A DNA stretch of 64,000 bases from Ascidia mentula (Eukaryota > Chordata > Ascidiacea > Phlebobranchia > Ascidiidae): NCBI GenBank assembly GCA_947561715.1, contig OX387205.1:7259001-7323000 (forward strand), given 5' to 3'. The notes beneath the pieces are model-generated. The model did no database searches. It was given only the letters and a program-made list of their open reading frames with translations, and was not told where the DNA came from. A program made the translations under genes and the position numbers. This document shows, in pieces, positions 22,581 through 37,500 of the stretch. The first letter of the stretch is position 1, and every line of letters begins with the position of its first letter.

Positions 22581-25500
22581 TTATTTTATTGTTGTTTTCC
22601 TCAAGCCTTTTCTCAAATCATCTTTGTACGAAATAAACCTACCAAAAAACAAACTCCCCCCTGGTAACATTTTTACATTTACCACAAGCTTCTTCATGTT
22701 CGCATCAAAGCAGGCAGCTTTTGACAATATGTCACCAGGCCTAATGTCGACATTGTCTATCTCATCTAAGGTTTGATGACTGACCTATAAAACATATATA
22801 ACTTTGACAAGCATCATGAAAACACCCAAGGAAATGTGTGTCTGTAGACTGAATATTAATCATAAAACAATGTGGACACCTTACCTTAAGCATATATATC
22901 AAAGGCAAGATGTCAATATATGCAGAATTTCCTGGTTGGAAACTTTTTCTTGATAAAACTTTTCTGTCATTTTTATATAAAACAACATCAAATTTCCCTG
23001 TGTTTTTCTCACTGGCATAAATCAATATACTACCATCGTCTGTTTCCATGCCTTCATCTGATATAACGTTTAGTACACAGAGTGTATAAAATAACTTTCA
23101 AATCCTACTCACGATAGTACAGTTCTGGTGCACAACCATTACTAGATACCATTTCAACTTCCCAAATATCTCCAGGTTCAACATTAAAAGGGCCTGTTGT
23201 TCTTTGAAGTTCACTTGATTTCAAAGGTGCATCAACGACAGCCAATTGAAAGTTTACAGGAATATTTATTGGACCAATTGATGCAGGGCACTAACATAAT
23301 AAAACAGGTATTTTATGCTTGAAAAAAATTCTTTTCCTTTTTTTGTTTGTAGCTACACTAACATTACCTCTGGAACTTGCACCCCTAACCATGGTGTTAC
23401 AAAGCTGTTTACATCATCCGGTGTTTTCTCTCTTTGAAATAGGCAAAACCAGAGAGATTCATTCATCACTATAAATGGGTCAAATTCATTACTGTATGCA
23501 ACTGAAAATGCATGTTAACAAAGTACAACTATTTTGATGATGTTATAATGGTGTCCTAATTTGAACATAATTTGTACTGCAGGTGCCTGACTTTATGCTA
23601 TGCCATTTGTTGTGTGTATTGTTCACTTGCGCAGTTGTTTTTTTAAACAAAATACAAATGATTTGATTTATACTAGGGTATGTTCTTATTCACGGGTGCA
23701 CAACAAACCTTGGTTGGATAATAGCATGGATAAAGCATTACGCTCAGTTCAGTGTTTTTTATAGGTTATGCATTGCAGTATGAATACCACAAAGAATCAA
23801 ACCAGGATGATTTTTTAGCAGTAGCAACATAGAGTGTAGTATGTATGAAGACAGTTTTAGAGATATTGAAGTATGCATGAAATCATGTTCTTATCAGCAG
23901 GGAGTTTTTTATACTTTTTCCCAACAAGTCTGAGTGAGATTTGAAAAATCAAGCTCCCGGCGAGTTTTTCACTCACGACCCTGGGCTAACCAGGCCCAAC
24001 ACTCTACTATTTGAGCTACAGGATCTCAGCGGTTTCAAAGGGTATAGTGTGGCCAAGATACACTGGTGTGCAAGCGCACAACTTGCCTAATTTTTTATCG
24101 GCAACCTGTGCAGTGGGGCAATCATACGATTGCTTGAAATATTATAGCATGTTTATTGTCTTTGTTTTCAGTGTTTATGTCACAAAAGTATGTTTTCCTG
24201 AAGGAGCTGTACTCCAAATGGTAATAGTTAATCACAACACATGTTGAACAATATAACACCAAAAATGTTTGTTTGCTCAGTAGTGTTCTAAGTAAAATTT
24301 GCTCTGAACTTTTTTAACCATATAAACAAGTTTTTGGGACCTCTTGCGGCAAAAATTGGAAACCATGAATATGCCATTCACATCATGTATGTGTCTAGAG
24401 TTCACTATAGAGATGTACCAAGTTAACTAAGACTTTGGATCATGCGACCACAAGAAACAATATTATTCACACAAACCCAAAAATTTTTGTGTATAAAGCA
24501 TCCAGGCATGTATATTGCTCGCTACTATTGTTTTGTTGATGAATAACAAAATGATTTCAGACAGTGGATATGTTCAAAAACAGAAACTATCAGCAACCAA
24601 CAACTTAGCCTATTGGTAAAAAAAACATGGCTATCTGCAAATAATTGCTAGGCATATTATGATGCAATAACAAAATAATAGGATGATTGTAGAATGATAA
24701 ATTGCCATTACTTTATACTTACAGTTTATTATCGTTAGTTTGCACACATTTCTTATTTTTTTAGAATTATCTGTTGTGTAGGATTTCCTTTTTACTCTAT
24801 CCAAGTCACCTTTTTGAAATGAATATTTCTGAAAAATAAATGGTAAGGTTATTTGTGTTTACACTTTACATGAGTAAATTTAGTTTTGTTAAAAACAAAA
24901 ATTAACATTTAACTACACACAAGTAAAAAAGTTTTTATATCTTGATTTAATATCTTCAAGTTTAAGCACCTTTGTTTTAAGACGTGTTGGTTCCATTATA
25001 TTTTCATTTCTTGGTGTAATATCACATGGTGATTGAATTCCTGAAAACAGAAAGTTGACTACCAAAAAAATAATGAAAAATCAGTTTTATTGTGTGTAGC
25101 AAGAAAATAAATGATAAAATCAAAAATGTTCTGCATTGATATGACAAATACCAAGTTGGGGGTTTTCATTGTTTGCATCTTCAACTGTAAACATCAAAAC
25201 CTAATTAAACAAATTGTAATTTTTAGCCTTTGTAAATGTATTTGTTTACTTACACATGTATGCTGTGCTATTGGTATTGCTTTCATTTACATTTATACCT
25301 TTGTCGTAAGCAATTTTGTGGAAACAAGATTCTGTGCAACGTTGCAAGACCTACAGAAAAACATTTTTAATTATTATGGGAAACTTACATGCAATAACTT
25401 CATGTCACAATTATTTAAAGTACATTTTTACTATTCTGTGAAACAAAAGAAAACTTAATTGTTACAGGGGTATATGGCTGATGCCCTGGGGGACTGCTAA

Positions 25501-28500
25501 AGCAGTCGTAAGCAACTAATTTTGAAGGAATTGTACAGAGAGGTGTTTTGAGTTGTCCTAAAATTACTGATGGGTGGGCATTTCTGTGATTTAAGTTTCT
25601 GCAAAATTAAAATTTATTGAGTTTTGCTTGGACGTGAGGCAGGACAAATTACAAATGGCCTTGTACTTGTGCAATTTAATTTTCTGCAAAACTCGCCTAA
25701 TTCTTGGCACCTTTCAGCTAGAATGTCAGCACCACTGGCCAACAATTGACTACCTGTTTAAAATTGCTACAAAAACACACAAAAGCTAATGAAGATATGC
25801 TCTAATTCACAATACTGTCCATCATGTATATGTGCCCATTCAACCGTAATATTGACACCCATGCACAATTGATTACCTTGTGCAAATAAATACTATGACA
25901 GTGGAGTTCAAAAAGGGCATATTCAACCCATAAATGTTTTTATCAGTAGTAGTATGAGGCCTTCACAATAAAAAATCCAGTAACAACTTAAACTTGTGCT
26001 TGCAGACATTCTTTTCGATTGACCAGGTAAGAATCATTTTTTCTTGTCTGCAACATTGCAACTGCCATGCCCCACAAATAAAATAGTAATTGTCAACAAC
26101 ATATTGTGGCATTTCAAACATAAAACAAATGGCTTGCTGTTGTGTCTGATGGCGGCGTATCAATGCTGATGTTTAAAATCTAGTAAAAGGCTCCTTCTTG
26201 ACACCTTGTTGACAAACAGCACAAATGCCCCAGGCAAAAAAAAATATTGAAGACATCAAGCATTCACACACACACATACAATGAGCCAAAAATATAAATA
26301 GGCACAAAAAATCGGTATACCTCACAAACAGAAGTTGCCCACTTTTCCCTTTCATCTAATGTATCACAACACAATACAAAAATCCGATTAGGAGTATGAA
26401 TTGTCATTCCAAAACCTGGAAGTAATAATAATAAATTGTAAGTTATAATGTTGCAGTACACACACATGAGTTTTAGGCTGTTTCATGAAGAAAAAACTCC
26501 TTTCATTATTAAATACACCCAGTAACCCCAAAATTATTACAGTGAACACAACTTTCAAATATGCAGTTCATATCTCATGAAAATTCTTGTTGTTTTCTTA
26601 CCTAAATGTACAGGCAAATGTGGCAGAGAATTACACCTTAAAAAAATGCTAGCAGACAAAAGTGACCTCCAGCAACATTATAAAAAGAGTTAAAAGTGCA
26701 TGTTACATCGCCATGTTTTCTGGATTGGGTGATTATTTCCTTATTCGACATGAACACATTGTACCATTGTTACGACATACAAACGTTGTCCCTGTAGAAC
26801 CCTGGCACTTGTCAGGGCTCTTGTTGACTGAGTTTTGCCTTAGCTACAGTGTTGTACACTGCTGTATGAAACTAATCTTTATGTTCTATTTGTACAAGGA
26901 CAATTTAAGTGCAAGTTGTTTTCTGCTGTTGTTGTTTCCTGCTGCCTGATTGATATGGAAAGAGTCTGATATTTTGTGCACTGAAGTAACATCATGGGTA
27001 TCCTTCACAGTTAACAAAATGCATTGTTGGGGTATGGCGCACTTTGTTCAAGCTGTGGGTACGCTTTGTTTTGTGGAATTATTGTCGGCATTGTATGAAG
27101 TTTTGCTGATAACTCATTTTAGATTGGTTTGAAACAACGTATTATGACAAAGGAACCAACATATGTGAAGGTTGCTAAAGTTTAGTTTGACATAATGTGT
27201 TGATATACCATATGATAAGCAAAGTGGAGCTAATAATATGAACTGTGTAAAGGCTGCAGACAGATGGCCACTGTTTCGACCTAACAGGTCGATATACATT
27301 CAAAGCATAGGCGCCGACTTTAAAAAAATTTCGGGTATGCCAAATTATATGACGTCACTTTATGACGTCATAAAATGCAAAATATCTTTCTTGGCGCTAG
27401 AAAGGGTGGGACGTGAGAATATGTTAAGGCTTGTAGTTTACAAACTTCATGCAACGCAAAGCACTTTTCCAAATAAACGCATGTTTATGTGCAGTAAGAC
27501 CACATTGAATATTAAACAAAGGAACTTTTTCCAATGACAAAGAGAAATTCCAAAACAGCAGCGATATTTGTCAGTTTGATTAAGGTTCTCTCCAAGACCC
27601 AATAAAACCGCTGTTACAAATTGTGTTTACTGTCTATGTTTAGCGTGAGGGCTTACTTAAGCATAATGGTTATTAATACGTACAATGTGGTAACATAACG
27701 CTATAGGCAGTGACACCAAGTAGCCTGTGGTGTGGCGGCAAATTGGGCCTCGTGGTATTATATTTGGTGATAACCTAAATTCTAAGTGAGGTTCACCTAG
27801 GAACTCTATGCCTAAACTAAACGCTACCTATTGCAGCATATGTTGCATTACCTGCTGTCCAGAAACTCGTTACTTTGGGAAAGTAAACCGTGAAAACTGC
27901 CTAAATCTAAATAACGCATGGCAAACGTTGGTCAGATTCTCGGGTATGCGGCATACCCGAGATTTTCGTCCGGGTATGCGAGGCATACCCGTGTTCGGCG
28001 CCTATGACTCAAAGTTTGAGCATGTATGTATAATATAGACCAGTGAAGAGCTCCAAACACAAGTATTTCCTCAAGAAATGTCATAAATGAACCAAAATAT
28101 TGTAAACACATCTTCAATGTAACTCAAATAAAAGTTCCATTGATGTTTTTAGGATATGGCAACAAAATGAAGAAGTAATGGTGAACTGCATTTATAATCG
28201 ATTCAAGAAAAAAAAAGGGGTTGGGGAGAGGTTTGCCCAACTTGTTGACAGGCATAATCTATTTACTTCTGTGTTAAAGCAGCATGAAATAACAGAAAAG
28301 GGCAAACTGCGGTCTGCAAGCCAAATCTGGACCTAACAATCTGGCGTGCCAAGGGTTGGTATAAATATGTGTCACTTGTTTATAGTGTAGTAATTGTTGT
28401 AGGTAAATTAGTGCATAAACTACAGTGAATACACTCTTTGTTCACTTTATACCTACAGGACCCATTAGGACAGTTGGGTTATAACCCACATTGTGTAAAA

Positions 28501-31500
28501 TCCCACTAGTTATGCAAAACATTTGCATTCATTTTACTACTATGAGGTTGGATTTGCAACAAAATATAAAAGTTTCCATGAGCTCCTATCTAGTTTTAAG
28601 CAAAAACTGCTGAACTTGTCATTTACGTTTTGCAGCAAGCTGCAGACAGGGCCACCGTTTCTACCCAATAGGCCTTGCAGCTTTGGTGACTTACAACAAT
28701 CTTGCCAGCCAAATAGCCAAGCAAGATAACCTCCAATTTATGCTGACTATGTCAACGTTGGGCACCAAACTAGGTGCAACCAGCTAGAGACAAACCAAGG
28801 TTAAAACATTGTGGCCAAGGAAATGCTAAGACCAATGTGGCCATAAAAACTATTTGATAATATTTTCAATGCATAAAAATTTCAAATGATCAAATGTTTG
28901 TTTGTTAGCAAAATTGGCATTGATTCAAAAACTTTTGATCAATCTGTCGTGGTGTGGAAAAAAAAGGTATCATTACATTTTATTAGATGCAAGTATTAAA
29001 ACTTTAATAAATTGGATTTACCTTCTTGTGTTATACCTTGAGGAAATCCTTTCATCATTGAATAGCCCATTTGTTCAGAACCCAATGGCACAGAGCCTAA
29101 AGCATAAGGTTCAAGAGGCTGGTTAAAGTACCACATCATGGTTCCAACAAGACTGAACCAGCGTTTACGAAATTTTTCCTGTTTTTTGGGACCAGTTTTA
29201 GACATCCAACCTTCCTTTAAAAAATATATTTAGTTATTTTTACCTTTAGGTAGTTTCTCAAATTTTGAATTAGCCTGTTAATCACACAATCCATTAGCCA
29301 AGCATTTTATGATCACCCAGAATCGGTATAAACAGTACATTGTTAACATAGGTACACTTTCTCCAACTAAAAAAACGATGCTATGTCACTCATCTATAGC
29401 AAGAGAGATCCATCTGTGTTGCGAGAAATTGAATTTCTAAGAATTTGATTGCTTTGTCCTAGAATTTTCAATTATAAAATTCCGCAATACAGACAAATGA
29501 TGATTATAAAGTTGATGCAGTTTACAATGAGACTTTTTACTTTCATACTGTGATGCACAATGAAAGCCACTTACTGAACAAAATTAAAGGTGTTTAAAAT
29601 GTGAAGATTGTTGTCAATGATTAAATGTCTTTACGCTTGCACAATGAAAATAAGCTGCTTTAAAGTATAGCATTGGTTATTTTAAGAAAGTCAAAGCTTC
29701 CCATATTAAAAGACAAACACTGGGCTGTGCGAATTTCGCAATGAAGAGAACAAATGAAGTCAACATTTCAGTTAATCAAATAAATTATTTTCGTTCTATT
29801 GAAAAAACTACATTATGCAGTTGGTCATTATGTGGTAAGTATTTTGATCATAAACGAACAAATGTTGTAAACACAAAATTAACTACTTACCTGTGTTATG
29901 CTAGTATTCAAAAAATGTGCAGTTTCAGCTACAGAAAAGTTTTTGTACTTGTGTCTTGCCATAGCATGTCGCAGAGCATGATACCAATCTGCAAAGTACA
30001 ATATTTTAAACAAAGATTTACAAAGCCAACAATTGTAAATATTTCTGTGCAGTTCGATGATTGTCTAGTATTTCAGACTTTATTTGCACCTAATTATCAT
30101 GTATTCTTTTTGAGAACAGTGACAGGAAAAAGTAATACATTTGGCATAAAGTCTTCCGGTAGGAATTAATGTAGTGTTTGTTAAACCAATAATTAATTTG
30201 CCATAAGGTGAGACTTCATCGGAGTTTACAAGATAAATCAAACATGTACCACACAGCACCCATAAGCACCAAGGAAAAAAAACATGCTTACACCGTTTGT
30301 AATGTCACATGATGAGTCAAATCGTGAGAGGAGTAAGAATTACAGAAAGTTGTTTAGGAAGGAATTGTGCCTCTGGATGGCAAACAAATTGCCCTAATAA
30401 ATATTTGACAAGAAACGTGTTGTTGAATACTTCAAAGAATTTGTAGTTTTGTTTTAGGGCAGCGGTGCACAACCTGCGGCCGTGCTCATTTATATCAAAA
30501 TATATGCATTGGCGGCCGTCGTTGCTTCTGAAACTTGTTTTTCTACCGGTCTCAAGAGTTAAGCTTTTAACTAGGCCCATTTCCATTTCCGCGTTATACA
30601 CATTCGTTCTCTGTAACGAGTAGTAACTGGTGCAGCCACCGCAATCGAGACAAAGCGCAACAATATGGATGGTGACGTCATAAAACATTAATAGCACATC
30701 GGTGAATTGTAATGTACGCATGTACAGTTGTCGTAAAGCTAAACATTGGAATCACTCAGTCATGTCGCTGAAACGCAAAAGGTTGTTAAAACAAGAGAAA
30801 AGGGCGTTTAATCCCAAATGGGAAGTGGATTATTTTGTGATGGAGACGTGAACCTAGCTTGCAAGGACAAGGCAGTCATTGAATAATTCGACATTTCATT
30901 ACATTGTAATATACGTAATTTGGCAAACGTAAATAATAAATAGTGCACATTTTTCAGGTATGGAATCATTTCCATTCCTTTCAAATAATGCTCACGTCAA
31001 CTTGTCGTAATTATCAGGAGTATATCGTTGGAAAAGCAGTATATTCAGTGGCGGCCGTTAGCACACAGTGGTGTGTGTGTTGCGGCCGGCAATAGTAAAA
31101 AGGTTGTGCACCCCTGTTTTAGGGGTACTATGTTTGCTGGAAAATTTGTTCCAGCTTTTTCGTTAAACTTTTTCTAGATTAGATATCCTAAAAATTTTCT
31201 AGATTAGATATCCGCTACCATTGCGGCGCTTATCATGCGCAATATGTTTTTCAAATCTTTAAGAATAATTTTTTATATAATTGAGTTTTCCTTCGAAAAT
31301 AATTAGGTGTTGGTTAATAAGTTTAAATAAACATCACGTTACAATTAATTTTCTGTCGAAGCAACAAATTTATTATCATAATTTGAAGTTGGTAAATGTT
31401 AATTTTTTACTGAAATTTACAAACTGTATTATAAAAACAATATGTAGTACGTATATCAGCAATTTATCACGTAAAAAGACTATAGTTTGGCAAACCGAAC

Positions 31501-34500
31501 TGCGGGTGCATCTATAAGTTATGTAAATTAAAATGAAATCGCGTAAACTAACAGCATTTGTTTGTGTTTGTAAACCTTATTCCGCCAAGTGTTCAAGTTG
31601 CATCGGTTTTGCAATTACATACTATTCATGAATACCAGGAAAACATGGAAAATCTGCATGTATTTACGGAATATTAAAATATATTTTTTCATAAAACGGA
31701 TTCATGCAAGTGTTTCAGTTAATCTTTTTGTAGCATACAATGAACAGTATTGCTTAAAATGCCACAAAGCTGAGTCATTTAACAAAAGGTTTGAGAACGT
31801 TAACAATAATATGTTAATAAATATTGAGTATGCAAACCTTTCGCCCCCTGTGGAATTTATGCATCTCTTTGTAGAGTTAAGGACAGCACCGTTATATGGG
31901 TTTACTAAGCGTTCACGGATAAGCATTATGGGCATTAAAAATGCTGCTTAAACTGGCGGACAAGGGATACAATTTTTGCCTTTCTCTAAAACAGCAGCCA
32001 TGCAACAATATTCCTACTGACAACTAATTGTCCATATTATGGCAAAACTGGTCGGTGAGTCTTCTTGACGAGAAATTGACCAAACAAATTAGGAAAATCG
32101 TTTTTATATTAAAATGCAAATATATATACATATATATATCGCACTTTTTGCGTTTTAAGTCAATTACCTTCCAAAAAACAGAAATTTTAACATCCGTTTC
32201 GCGAAAGGGGAAAAACCTACGTCATCAAACACCTAGTCACAGTCGGACTAGAAACAAAACAGACACAGGACACCACCGAACAACAGCCAATTCATCTGTG
32301 CAGCATTGTTAGTCAGAGACGAAAATTCTAGAGAGCGGAAAGTGGTTTGGCACTTGATTGAAAGTGACGTCACCGGCAAAGCAAAAAGCGTAAAAAGACC
32401 CGTGTTTAAGGTCATTCTGATGGAATACGTGAGACTTTGGTGTTGGTATTAATGCGAAATAGTTGTCAAATCAAATATTTTGCAAAATAATGCAATTTGA
32501 ACTAAAACTAAAGGTACATCTACAACAAACATATATCCAAAGTTTCACGGTTCTACGTCAACTAAAAAATGTAGAAAACTGCACGAAAAGTAACGGCGAC
32601 CAAAAATCGTTCACCTTTTGCGCTAAGGAGAAAATGACATCACATAAGGCGCTTGCGTCGAAAAAATGCATTGTTTAGATAGGAGAAGGCGCCTTTTTTT
32701 GCAGATATTGAATAGTTTCAAACATAGGAGATAATCCACAGATTACGTTACCGTAAAGGTCAGGACAGGGTTTTGCATCACAGAAAAATTTGTCATTGTG
32801 ACGTCACGAATCTAAGGCTTATTTGTCCCTAATTAGCGGAAGACCATAGGGTATAGCAGAAACGACATAACTGTGAGTGGACTTGAAATCTGGTACAAGC
32901 AATCACAAGGGTTTCTACACCAACATACTAAAAAGTTAACCCGATACCACTTCATTAACCTTCTCTTAATCGACGACAAACATTTGTTTATGACGTGACA
33001 ATTACATTTTAAGTCGATTTTAATCAGTTCTCAAATATTTTAAAGAGCCCCTCGACAATCGAGCCCATTCTCAACAAAATCCAAAGTATTTCTCTTGGAA
33101 ATCGTTAATAACGTATCTCATTTTGCGCTCAGTAGGCGCGTTGGTCGTGCCCTATGTAAAAAGAGGTTGCACGACTGTCATTTGCTGTGCTTGCCTTCAA
33201 ATGATTTGAAATTTTCAACAAGTTAACTAGATTGCAGACGGAGATGACCTGTCGAAACAGTTGTCGTTTAAGTCTAGTCGTTTTTCGAATATTAAACCAC
33301 GCAGTTAATACCGTAGCGCAGTAGGCGCACAGACACTACAAACGCCCATCTTAACCCTAACTATCTGTGGCGCTATAAGTTCAAGCCTTTACGAGAGGTT
33401 GCCATTGTAGGGTCGCGAAATGGAAGTTTTTGAGAGGCTTCCATCGCCGAAGACCCGACTTCAACACCGATGGTCTGTTTTTGGACCTCAGTTCGGCCTG
33501 AGATCAAAACAGAGATCTGGAACCGAACACCGTGATCTGTGCTGATCTATGAGACCAATAACCATCATCTGTGAGATCACATCGAAAACCACGATCTGTT
33601 TATTTGAGAAAAGAGTCGCAAATTAATAGACCGATATCAAATCGATTGTCAAGGAAGGGGCTCTTCTTTTTTAAAAATAAAAATCGACGTAAAATATAGT
33701 TGTTACGTCACAAACGAAAGTTTGTCGTCGATTAAAAGAGGGTTAATGAAGTAGTATCGGGTTACCTTTTTAGTATGTTGGTATAACACCCTGGTGGTTA
33801 TTTGTTCCAAATTTCAAGTCCCTGCGATGTTTCCTTCATGGCCTTCATTTCTTTGGGGCTTGTTTATCGCCAACGTCGCTAAAGCGTGTTAACGTCGGTT
33901 GACGTTTTGATGATTTTTGAAAGAAATAGTTGGATTCCGTTGAGAATTGAATCGGTTATCAATGAAGGGCTCTTCTTTAAAATATTCCCATACTGGTCAA
34001 AACAGTGTGTGTCATCTGTCTGCAGCTCAATGAACATGCCTCTTTTGCTTCTACATTTGTCCTTATTCTTATTTAAATTGAATTGAAACAAAAATATAAA
34101 TGAAAGCATGGAGCCAATTCTGTTTGCATACAAATGGCCACTGTTTTGATGTCTCATCAGTGCAGCTTGATGTGACTATAGATGATTTTATCAGCCAAAC
34201 GGCCTAGCAAAGACTTCCACTTTGTGGTGACTATACAAATGCTGCCATCCGTTGGGCACCAAATTAGATGCAACCATGTGGAGAAAACAAGGTGGAAATA
34301 CTATGGCCATAATAAATCATATATGAAGCCAATAATATGAATTCTATAAGCTGCATACAGATGGCCATTGTACATGTTGATAATAAAGTAAAACATCTTG
34401 CCACAACCATGTACCTGACATAAAACACTGCATTGACACAATGCACATTAGTACCAACCCATGAACTTTCACCATGTCCACATCATGATCCTCACCATCC

Positions 34501-37500
34501 AAACCAGTAGGGTTTACACACATTCAACAACAATTAATATTAACAGGTATTAAACAAGCCTCATCACATAAATATTGTAATTGCAATGTTTCAGTAGCAG
34601 AGTTCATGCAATGTGCCTGCAGCAATGTATGTGGCATCATTCTAAAAGTGGTGGGTGATGCAGTAGCGGATGTAGGGAGGGCGTTTGGGTGTCATAACAC
34701 CCCCTCAGCATTTTGCTATATTGTTTTGAGGGATGTAAAACTGCGGTTAGTATTACGCAACGCAGGAGCGTACACTTCGGCCCAGTGTTCGTCTCCTCAA
34801 TTTCTTTGTTTACCAGTCGCGCCCGCGCGGCGATGACCGCTTTCGAGACAATTGTTTGCCGTGTCGTTGGTACTCGAAAACCGTTTTTGAAATAATAATT
34901 TCTGCAGCAGTTTCAATACAACAACTGCAAAAGTTATGTTGTTTATTGTCACAACACACAGAAATCAACATAAATTACATGAAAATGGCTTTAAACAACC
35001 ACCAGAAACAAAAATGAAGCGATCCTTTTACGATGCGCTTCTGCTTCTGACGAAACTGTAAAGTTCCCCTCAACCTGTAGTAAAGCTTGCAAAATGCTCG
35101 GAAACAACTTTAAAAATTTTATGATTGCCGTGTGGCGCTTTACCCATCTGGTTTGACACATTGGTCAGTTTAGCAGACTTCATACTTGGGTCATCAGCAA
35201 ACTTTTGTCGGATCGTCAATTCCAAAACTAACCGACGTTTGGTAGAAAGCCTAAAAAAGTTGATGACGTCTGACATCATCTTTAATGCGTGGCGTATGTC
35301 CCGGACTGTACACGAACGCATCAAAGCAAGATTAAGACAGTGTGAGGAGCAGTGTGTGTACAGTGCCAGTGGATATTTCTTGGAAATCAAAGCCTGAACA
35401 CCACGAAATCGCCCAGACATATTTGCTGCGCAAGCCATTCAAATTTATCCCCCAACCAGACATTCTCCAGATAAGCCTCGCTCGCGACAACTTCCTGCGA
35501 TTCGTATATTGTCCTGAATCCAATTTCACGCAACGAAGACGAAAATAGTTTGGCGCTAAGGGTTGTTTTTCGTAACCGCCAGATACCTATTTTAGCCTAA
35601 GCCAAACGCGATAATTGGCATGACCTGTTTTTGCAACTTACCACAAGTTTCTTCTCCACTTTCACCAAAAACATACAAATTTCTTTGGATTCCATCACGC
35701 TCGTAAGTTATCTGCATTCCATTTGCATTTCCAATCTTTTCAGGCGTCATGTAAACATTGATCAAAAGCTTGAAATAAAATGTATTGGCAATAAGGAAAA
35801 CATTTTATCGTTTATAACAAAAAGATAAATTTTCAAATTTAATCAGTTTTACAGCTTAAAATTGGATTAAGTGACAATCTAACAGCATGTTGAAAACTTG
35901 AGTAGTGCATACATTTGCCAATTTTACAAATAATTTTGTGAAATTATAGGCAGTAATGAGATGCAACTGCAGTGTGGCCGGCAGGTTTTAAGTGTCATTA
36001 AACCAGAAGAGGGTTGTTGGGTCAATGGCAGCAAAATGAAATGTAAGTTGGGAACAGAAAAGGTAACATGTCTACAGAAACAATACTGCTAATCTGATAC
36101 CTATTATTGCCTGACTAGGAAGGGAACAAGACTGTTACCAGATAAGCTGCAATTATGAAAGGTTGATGCAAAACATTTAATGGCAATCAGTTAAATAAAA
36201 AATTGGCAATTACTGTGATTATCATAACAAATTAATCAACTTAGATAAGGATTATAAACAAGATGACCACATTTAGGTAAAAACTAAGCATGTATATCAA
36301 AAATATAGATGCTTCTAGTTAATTAGATAAGCACATTTGTATTTTACCGATACAGCTTTCAAAAAAGGCACAAATCTTAGAAATAAGCATGATGAGACAA
36401 TGCTGATTATATACAATGTCAAGATTCAAATCACTGAAAATTGGATTGAAAAGGGGGTGCCGATTTGTTCAATCTTCAGTTTGTATATGTAAGAAAATGC
36501 AGTTACGTAAGAAATGCAGTTGTGTACTACTAGAAGGCTGCAATCCAAATTGACAGTTTATAGTTTTATGTTATAGTATATATGCCAACTATATTCATTT
36601 AAAAAATACACAGAAAAAGTTTACCTTAATTTGTTTTAATCAGATATATGTGTAACTATATAGATTTCCCACCGACAAATGTGTTTGGTTTTGGGGTCAT
36701 TGCACTACACGTTTTAGTAAAGGGCGCATATTGGTATTTCTAAGAAAATATGGTGGCGGGAAATGCCCACTGTGTAGACCTCTGTCACAATGAAAAGGGT
36801 ACGTCACAGAGCAAACTTTGAAGAATATTAGGTCACTGTGTAAGTCACAAGACCCATCAATGGTCCTTGGGAAACAAGCGCAACAGTCGCCGTTTGCATT
36901 ATTGCAAAAGGCCGTGAAAACAGGATTTCTCCGATTTAATACCCTAAAGAGTAATATAGGTCCTAAAGAGTGATTCTAGCTCTAACCGAGTTTATTGCAA
37001 AATTAAGTGTTGGAAATTGAGTTCCTGCAACTATGTAGATGTGCATGTTTAATTTTAATCTTTATTGTTTGCTCTTGTTTTATGTTACATCTCCACGTCA
37101 TTCATAGTGACGAAACAATGACCACTATGCGTAACACTTCGTTTCGAATGACATTGTTTCTTGGTAGTGATTAGTTTGCTTGTTTGCTGCGTGCTTGAAG
37201 GGTGAAATAGTTTTTGTCAGTAAAATTGTTTATTTACCCCTTACAGGAGACAATTTGGGCTTAAATAGTAATGTCATTTGAATAAGCTGTTATTTGAAAA
37301 CGTGACCTGATGAAAAACAGTTGGTGAGTGCTTGTTAGCATTTATTTTTCTTGGCTGTGTTGTGATCATGAACTTTTTATAGAAAACCGTCGTTACACAG
37401 TGAATTTAATACACCGGGAAAAGGAAACGGCGCGTTTCAAAAAAGCAGGCTACCCTTTATGAGACTTGGCCCTCGCAGGCCGGGCGTTCAGAGTCTACAT

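Noticed and set aside
25111-25458. 115-codon + strand frame
   Set aside because: It overlaps ADAP exons 9 and 10 on the other strand and reads like hydrophobic AT-rich chance sequence.
29741-30169. 142-codon + strand frame
   Set aside because: It is antisense to ADAP exon 6, which has strong homology and correct splice sites.
30317-30721. 134-codon minus-strand frame
   Set aside because: It straddles the left border of a hAT MITE with an exact target duplication, so it is not a host gene.
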